Under the pieces are notes generated by a model, which had not been told where the DNA came from, made no database searches, and saw only the letters and a list, made by a program, of their open reading frames with translations. This document shows positions 56,600 through 61,811 of a DNA stretch of 61,811 nt, one piece after another. The DNA is taken from NCBI GenBank assembly GCA_007026445.1, contig VDMD01000129.1, forward strand, positions 1-61,811, read 5' to 3'. The stretch is from Schizophyllum amplum. Its lineage: Eukaryota; Basidiomycota; Agaricomycetes; Agaricales; Schizophyllaceae. Each line of letters begins with the position of its first letter. Within the stretch, counting starts at the first letter, position 1. A program made the position numbers and the translations under genes.

Positions 56600-56900
56600 G
56601 ATGGAGGTCTAAGAGGAGAGGCGGTGGAGTGAAGATGAAAGAACTGGCGAAGGAACGCTGTTTGCGCGATGTCACGATCAGCAAATTTGGTCACCGTGAC
56701 TGGTCGGCAGTTGCCGAACATCCCTCCTGCCTTGCACTGACGTTCGCTTCTAGTCCCTCCTGCATCGGTGCAGAACACATATCTCAAGATACAGATCAGA
56801 TATTCGTACAGTTTACGGTCTGTTAAAGTCAAGAATGCCGCGAGCGCCAGCCCAGTCGACGCTGGCAGCGGGTGGTGCCGCCTATCGCATCTCCAACTTC
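56600..56900. other. Upstream region of Ran, no gene seen
   Basis: 300 bp between the Ran start and the stop of the next gene on the same strand. The plus-strand open frame crossing it (56835-57170) is antisense to an exon of that gene. Confidence 0.5.
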
Positions 56901-59218
56901 TTATACAAATCCTTCGTCGCCCAGCTTCTTCAATGCGAACCTGAGCGCCAGGCGCTGGAAGAGATTGATCTTTCCAATCGCGCTGTCAAGGACGACGGTT
57001 TGCATATGCTCATTCCGCCTGCAAAGCACCGAGAAAGCCCTGTCATCGTGCACACCCGCTGTGATCATGAAGGGCATCAGCTCCGAAAGGCCGGCTTTGC
57101 GCAGAAATCTCTCGCAGATGGACGACACGGCTGTATAGTTGGGAAGCGGATGCTGCGAGCAACGGCTTAAACCTGGGGGCTGACCGGTACTCAGAGTTCA
57201 TGTCGCACGACGGGTTGGCTTGTAGCTTACCATCAGCATCCGACGCACGGATGCTACTAAGGACGGCTAGAAATTCCGAAGTGATGAGCTACGAGTCGCA
57301 ACATAATGTGCATGGGACGTACTGGGTCTGCGGGCTCCTCCTGTTTGGGCGGTTGGTGCGCAGATATGATACGGCGTAGCATCGTCTCTACTGGCCAAAG
57401 CGCTTCGAATTGTTTGAGGGACGGCATGTCTCTGGCGACCTACAAAGAAGCTCAAAGTCAGCGCATTCCGGAACTCAGACGCGACAACAGACGGACCGCC
57501 TTCACAACCGCCTTCCAATCTTCGGTGTTCTGGTCCTCGGCGCAGTACTCAGCTCTTAGGATATGGGCATAGTCAGTTACGGTCTTCTGTAGAGAAAGCT
57601 CATGTAAAAAACAATCGAGCGAAGGGAGGAAGGACCAATGATACCTTGAAGGACGCGAACTCGTCGTTCGTCATCCGCATCGCATCGCGCAAGAGGTCTT
57701 GGGGGTTCTCTGCATCACTCGCGAGTTCCACCAATCGCTCGTCCCTGGGTATCGACCAGCGCTTGCGCGCGGCTCCCGACTCGTCAACTCCAGCGCTCAC
57801 GTAGTCCTCCCTGCCCGCGAACAGATCCTCTAGCGCAAAGATCGTAAGAGGTGCAATTGCATTGCGGGCGACCAGTTCTCCCCACAGCTCCATCCGCTGT
57901 GATTCGGTCCAGCCTCTTAGAACTGCGACATGCGCATCGCGGTAGATCCCTGCGGTGTCCAGGACATGAAGGAGCTGTGCGCCGTCAGAGACTGCGGTAA
58001 ACAGACCCTCAAGCTCGCTCCGATCTTCTGGCGGAATCGCCGGACGAAAGTTGCACAGCGGGCACGGACTATAGGGACTATCGACGCGACACTACAAGTT
58101 GGCTTCAGTCAGGTTATAGTTAGAATGGTGATTGAAAGACTGACGGTGGTCGGCCACCTGAAACCGGACGCGCAGATGGTCGAGGAAGAACCTCGTGCTT
58201 GGCTATGCGGCATAGACATCGCACCAGTCGCCGACGGGTCCTGAGTCGTCGTCAGATTCGCTTTGCATATACATCAGAAATACCTACAAGGGTGAGTAGC
58301 GGGGGATCCTGACTGGGTGTAAGAAGGTCGAGCTCATCTTCTGGCTGCTGCACGTCGACGTCCCGGGACGAATGACCCAGCGTGACCGCTTTGTTGTCTT
58401 CCATCGGCTGCAAGCGAGCGGCTTCTACAGTACGTGCTCCTTTGGAGATGCCGCTAGTGCGCCGACTTGACCAGTGCGCTTGCCGCTTGCCAACATAAAG
58501 AATGCCGCCGGGCTTAGGCTTAACCTTCGAAGCTTCAGTCACGACTGATACACAACGGACACGAACACGCTTACGGGGCTTGGTGAGACACCACGCGCTC
58601 GATCCAAGACGCGCCTCTTTGTGCTGCGATGAACGTAGCGGTCCCAAAGTACCTTGATGAACCAATCATCCAGATAACCGCTTAATTCGGGGACCTTGTT
58701 CTTGATCTGCCATTGATTCTAGTTAGCAAATCGCAACGTCGCGAGTGCGCGATTTACGCACCTTGTCGCAATAGATCGTCCATTGACCAGGTATCTGATC
58801 ATTTGCAAGGACGCCATAATCCAGTACAGGCTTCTTTCTCTTGTGTCCGCTCTCATGTCCGCCATAATCCCGCACAAGTTGCTAGGAGTTGTTTAATGGA
58901 GTTGAAGAGGCACAGCACCAAGACGATTCGGCTCACGTAAGCATGGCTGCGCTGGAAAGAGGTCCATTGAGAGGGCCAGTGATCTGATAATGCCTTGAGA
59001 CCAGCCGCAGGCAGCTGCGCGACGTCTTTAGGTGGAGGTATGAGGTTGCGCTTTGTGGGCATTTCGAAACCGGTCAGAGGGAGGAGCAACGTAGCCCGTG
59101 TTATCTTTATATCGGCAGGGCAGGGCACTCGAACATGTTCAATGTTGAAGTTCGGTGGGAATGTTGATCTTGCGTGGGAACGAACCCGCGCACGCCACCG
59201 CGGATCGCTGAAGTCCAA
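56901..59218 (-). CDS. Unrecognised basidiomycete protein with two copies of a helical repeat and a CxxC motif
   Basis: I cannot name this gene. The start at 59218 gives MDFSDPRWRARVRSHARSTF; splicing to KIKNKVPELSGYLDDWFIK and then PRKRVRVRCVSVVTE completes a globular, DNA-binding-like N-terminus. A disordered Arg/Asp-rich linker precedes the first repeat: SPYSPCPLCNFRPAIPPEDR, then LLHVLDTAGIYRDAHVAVLR and ELVARNAIAPLTIFALEDLF. A second copy of the same pattern follows near the end: AGLSELMPFMITAGVHDDRA then IGKINLFQRLALRFALKKLG. Intron phases match across all nine or so introns, which supports the joins. An exon with TEDWKAVVKAVARDMPSLKQ lies between the repeats. The product ends LGDEGFV at 56901. 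Confidence 0.65.
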
Positions 59219-59471
59219 CTGCTTATCAGATCAGTTGAACACAAGTTGAGCACCCTGGAAGCTCAACGCAAGTCGAAAATGGCTGAGGTCATTTGACAGC
59301 TCTGGTGCGAACACGTTGTTCAACGGCATGAGGTTGATAAAGGACCAAGTTCAACACGGGTTACAACTAGCTTTCCATATACCAGGCGAGCTGTTACATA
59401 TAGTGAGGGTCAGCTGGTGCTCGAGACCCATCACGAAGCGGTAAGTACACTCAGGATTCGTCATCTAAACG

Positions 59472-60462
59472 CTAGCAAAAGCGGTCACTGTGTTCGCGGA
59501 TCAGACGCAGCCGTCGTCGACGAGAGCATGTTACGCACCTCTTCAACTTCGCACGACGCTCCAGCATCGCCTCAGCTAATCGACCTTCCTTCCTTGCCTT
59601 CTTCAGCTGCAAGAAGATGAGTAGGCGCGGATAGGCACGGTCATGGTCTTGCTCACCTCCTTCTTATCCTCAGAAGACAGGACATTTCGACCTTGGCCCC
59701 AGGATTGGTAGAGTTTACTAGGCAATATCAGCAGAAGGAATGCAGAAGCAACGGTGGGACGCACTTGATATCATGCTCATCTGCCTGCGGGGGCCCCGAT
59801 GCGTCCTTCTTCTTCCTCTCTTCAGCGTGTGCCTCTTGTTTGTACTTGTTCTGGATCTTGACCCAGAAGCGCTCTCGGAAGCCCACTTCTTCGCTGTCTC
59901 CTCGAAGTTGTAGTCCGCCACCAGCAGTCTCGTCCACGGCAAGGTACTTCTCATACACGTTCTGGAACGCGACCATTCCGTCGGATGCGATCACTGGCGT
60001 CCACTCTTCCTGAGGTCCCCGCGCATCGCGGTCAGCGCTGACAATACCGTGCGCATCACAAGACAGGAATTTCCCTTCCCCGGTGCCTGTTCGCAAGTTG
60101 ATCGTGGTAGAACCGGCTATGCGAGTAGTGACCCAGACCTGAGAGACGTCGGTGGGGGTGCGTTCCAGCACGCTTGGCTGTTCGTCCGAGTCCGACTTGT
60201 CGACCGCAGACACTATGAGCCTGTTCGAAGTAGAGTTGTAGGTGATGCAGAGGGGAGATGGGTCGGAGGGATGGACAATGAATGTCGGTCCGCGTATTTC
60301 GTTAGGCGCGTCGGGGCGGACCCATGCTTCCGGTTCAGCATCGTTCTCCCCGCGGCGGCGGCTGCCTGCTGGTCGCCCGTCGTCGTCCTCGTCGCGTTTG
60401 CGCTTCTTCTTTCCCTTTTCTCCCTTGAACTTGAGTTTGCTGGACCGAACCTTTTCAGACAT
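59472..60462 (-). CDS. FRG1: FRG1-like actin-binding/RNA-processing protein
   Basis: Nuclear protein of the beta-trefoil (fascin-like) fold linked to RNA biogenesis. The start at 60462 gives MSEKVRSSKLKFKGEKGKKK, the conserved lysine-rich head, then RDEDDDGRPAG. The trefoil has GPTFIVHPSDPSPLCITYNS, TRIAGSTTINLRTGTGEGKF and LSCDAHGIVSADRDARGPQE, followed by QNVYEKYLAVDE and RERFWVKIQNKYK. Downstream exons give NKLYQSWGQGRNVLSSEDKK and LKKARKEGRLAEAMLERRAK, and a last exon of 16 nt restores the family C-terminus KSDRFC with the stop at 59472. The tiny last exon is forced by the reading frame and the conserved KSDR. Family membership is clear; the precise job in fungi is not known. Confidence 0.9.
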
Positions 60463-60640
60463 GAAGGCAGGATGATTCTGAAGGGCCGGAAAGGCGGTAA
60501 TCATTAATGCATTCACGGGCCACGTGCAGGATCGCGTGGCCGGCCGGCCGGCACTCGCGTGGCACCCCGCTCAGCCAGGAATCCACATCGCTGACCCGCC
60601 CTCGTCAAGCCCGCCGACGTCAAGCTCCTCGTCGCCCAAA

Positions 60641-61289
60641 ATGAAGTTCAACCTGGGTGCGTTGCCGCTCGTAGGCCATATCTGCCCTGCTCGGTCAAAA
60701 TTCTAGTCGAACGGACGATCCTGAGACACATGAACGGCTGGATGGCGCAGATGGGCCTCGGATGACTGGTCAAAATCTGACGATGCATTGTGCAGACACT
60801 TCCTCCTCGCGGCGCAAGTCCCGCAAGGCGCACTTCGATGCGCCTTCGTCCATCCGCCGCAAGATTATGTCCTCTTCCCTCTCGAAGGAGCTCCGTGGCA
60901 AGCACAACGTGCGTCGCAAAACTTTTGGTCCTTAGATCCTGTCGCTGATCGAACCCTTGCAGACCCGCTCCCTTCCCATCCGCAAGGATGACGAGGTCCG
61001 CATCGTCCGGGGCAAGTACAAGGTCGGGAGGGCAAGGTCACCCAGGTCTACAGGAAGAATGGGTCATTCACGTCGACCGCGTCCAGCGGGACAAGTCAAA
61101 CGGCTCCACATCCCCCATCGGCATCCACCCCAGCAACGTTGTCATCACTACGATCAAGCTGGACAAGGACAGGCGGGCAATTCTTGACCGCAAGGACAGG
61201 AAGAAGAACACGAGCGAGGATGTCGAGATGGTCGACGTGCGTATCTGTGACCTTAGGGGAGAATCTGACTGACACGCGTTTCCCAGTAA
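60641..61289 (+). CDS. RPL26: 60S ribosomal protein L26 (uL24), with two apparent frameshifts
   Basis: Large-subunit protein at the polypeptide exit tunnel. Exons: 60641 onward (MKFNL), 60796-60908 ([20 protein letters not shown] to [10 protein letters not shown]), then [20 protein letters not shown] from 60963. In the family this continues [20 protein letters not shown]. Here the two halves are visible only in shifted frames: one G is missing at about 61022 and another at about 61060. After the second shift the frame reads [20 protein letters not shown] and [20 protein letters not shown] and ends VEMVD. The stop TAA at 61287-61289 comes alone in the last exon after the final intron. An essential gene broken twice points to sequence errors. 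Confidence 0.92.
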
Positions 61290-61601
61290 TCCTTGGGACC
61301 TCCTTCTGCTGTATCCTTTATGATCTGGTATCACCTGCAAAATACCTATGTACCCATGCCCCCAATCATATGCTGCATGATAGGCCACTTTGGTTCATCT
61401 CATCTACGTGTCTTGTTCATCCGATCGCCCCAACACTTGCTACATCTCTGGCCGTTGCTAGGACAGCGAAGTCCAGTTCAAAGAAGCACTTCGCGGACTC
61501 CACATCCCCTCGCTCATGGGGTACAGTCCAACAGGAATGCATTGAGGCAATACTGAAGAACGCGAGGGTATGAGTACAAGTAAGTGCATATGGCAACATC
61601 A

Positions 61602-61811
61602 TCAGAAGATAACGTCTTCGTCCTTTTGGGCAAGCAAGTCTGTCGTTCCTGTCGCCTCTGCAATGGTAGGTTCCTCCGTCTCCTCAAAAGTCTCCTGGAA
61701 AGCCGCAGCCTCGTCCGCCTTAACACGCTTCTTCTTGCCCTGGACTTTCTTCAATCTGCAAACACATGAGAAAACTACCATCGAGTTAATGACTGCATAC
61801 ACACCTGAAGA
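61602..61811 (-). CDS. 3' end of an unidentified gene (5' part outside window)
   Basis: Last two coding pieces of a minus-strand gene. The exon at the edge ends TCTTCAG before a GTGTGT...TTTGCAG intron, and the final exon (61755-61602) reads LKKVQGKKKRVKADEAAAFQ then ETFEETEEPTIAEATG and ends AQKDEDVIF. The basic patch followed by an acidic, disordered tail is typical of nuclear or trafficking proteins, but there is too little to name the family. Confidence 0.5.
   Translation of the reverse strand, partial: SSGVYAVINSMVVFSCVCRLKKVQGKKKRVKADEAAAFQETFEETEEPTIAEATGTTDLLAQKDEDVIF

Noticed and set aside
56835..57170. A 111-codon plus-strand frame with some protein-like composition
   Set aside because: The minus-strand reading FLRKAGLSELMPFMITAG is the second repeat of the gene ending at 56901 and fits its splicing, so the plus frame is a shadow.
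1..61811. tRNA genes, rRNA, transposons, CRISPR arrays
   Set aside because: I looked for B-box-like GGTTCRANNCC, terminal inverted repeats with transposase-like frames and evenly spaced repeats; only the small tandem arrays listed were found.

Overview
This is a stretch of nuclear DNA from a filamentous basidiomycete, most likely an Agaricomycete. The evidence is the very short introns (about 45-65 bp, usually GTRNGT...YAG, up to nine per gene), GC-rich codons, tightly packed genes on both strands, and basidiomycete-type families: BTB proteins, single-pass membrane proteins with a Cys-rich ectodomain, a secreted intradiol dioxygenase and PICOT-type Grx4. I see 30 protein-coding genes, two of them cut by the window edges. 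I see no convincing tRNA, rRNA, transposon or CRISPR. Most open frames on the strand opposite these genes are GC-driven shadows.

Left part (1-19.4 kb): a WD40 protein running off the left edge, SRP-receptor beta, a phytanoyl-CoA-dioxygenase-like enzyme, a BTB protein, a Cys-rich membrane protein, two tandem aldo-keto reductases, a beta-carbonic anhydrase, ribosomal protein L7 (uL30), a second member of the Cys-rich membrane family, and an inositol polyphosphate 5-phosphatase. Middle (19.7-39 kb): a tetracycline-resistance-type MFS carrier, a GMF/Aim7 actin regulator, the GPI mannosyltransferase Gpi14/PIG-M, the COPII GTPase Sar1, the deubiquitinase Otu1, a secreted intradiol dioxygenase, an HSP9/12 stress protein, an unrecognised finger plus coiled-coil protein, the ESCRT-III-like Chm7 and monothiol glutaredoxin Grx4. 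Right part (39-61.8 kb): a membrane-type casein kinase 1, a Baeyer-Villiger/FMO-type monooxygenase, the GID E3-ligase receptor Gid4, two DHA2-type MFS exporters in tandem, Ran, an unrecognised basidiomycete protein with two copies of a helical repeat, FRG1, ribosomal protein L26 (uL24) and the 3' end of one more gene.

The genes form a housekeeping neighbourhood, not a pathway cluster. Several act in the secretory/endomembrane system (SRP receptor, Sar1, Gpi14, Chm7, casein kinase 1, 5-phosphatase) and several in protein turnover (Otu1, Gid4), but nothing indicates co-regulation. Local expansions are the AKR pair, the DHA2 pair and the Cys-rich membrane pair.

Four observations deserve attention. 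(1) Five conserved genes are each broken by one or two single-base shifts, including the essential L26 gene, which points to sequence errors. (2) Two proteins have clear internal architecture but no family I can name (33.0-34.9 kb and 56.9-59.2 kb). (3) Both DHA2 exporter genes have the 9-mer TCACGTGAC at nearly the same distance (about 420 bp) upstream of the start. (4) Several small repeat arrays occur in intergenic or intronic DNA. I did not find a clear, previously undescribed multi-gene system.
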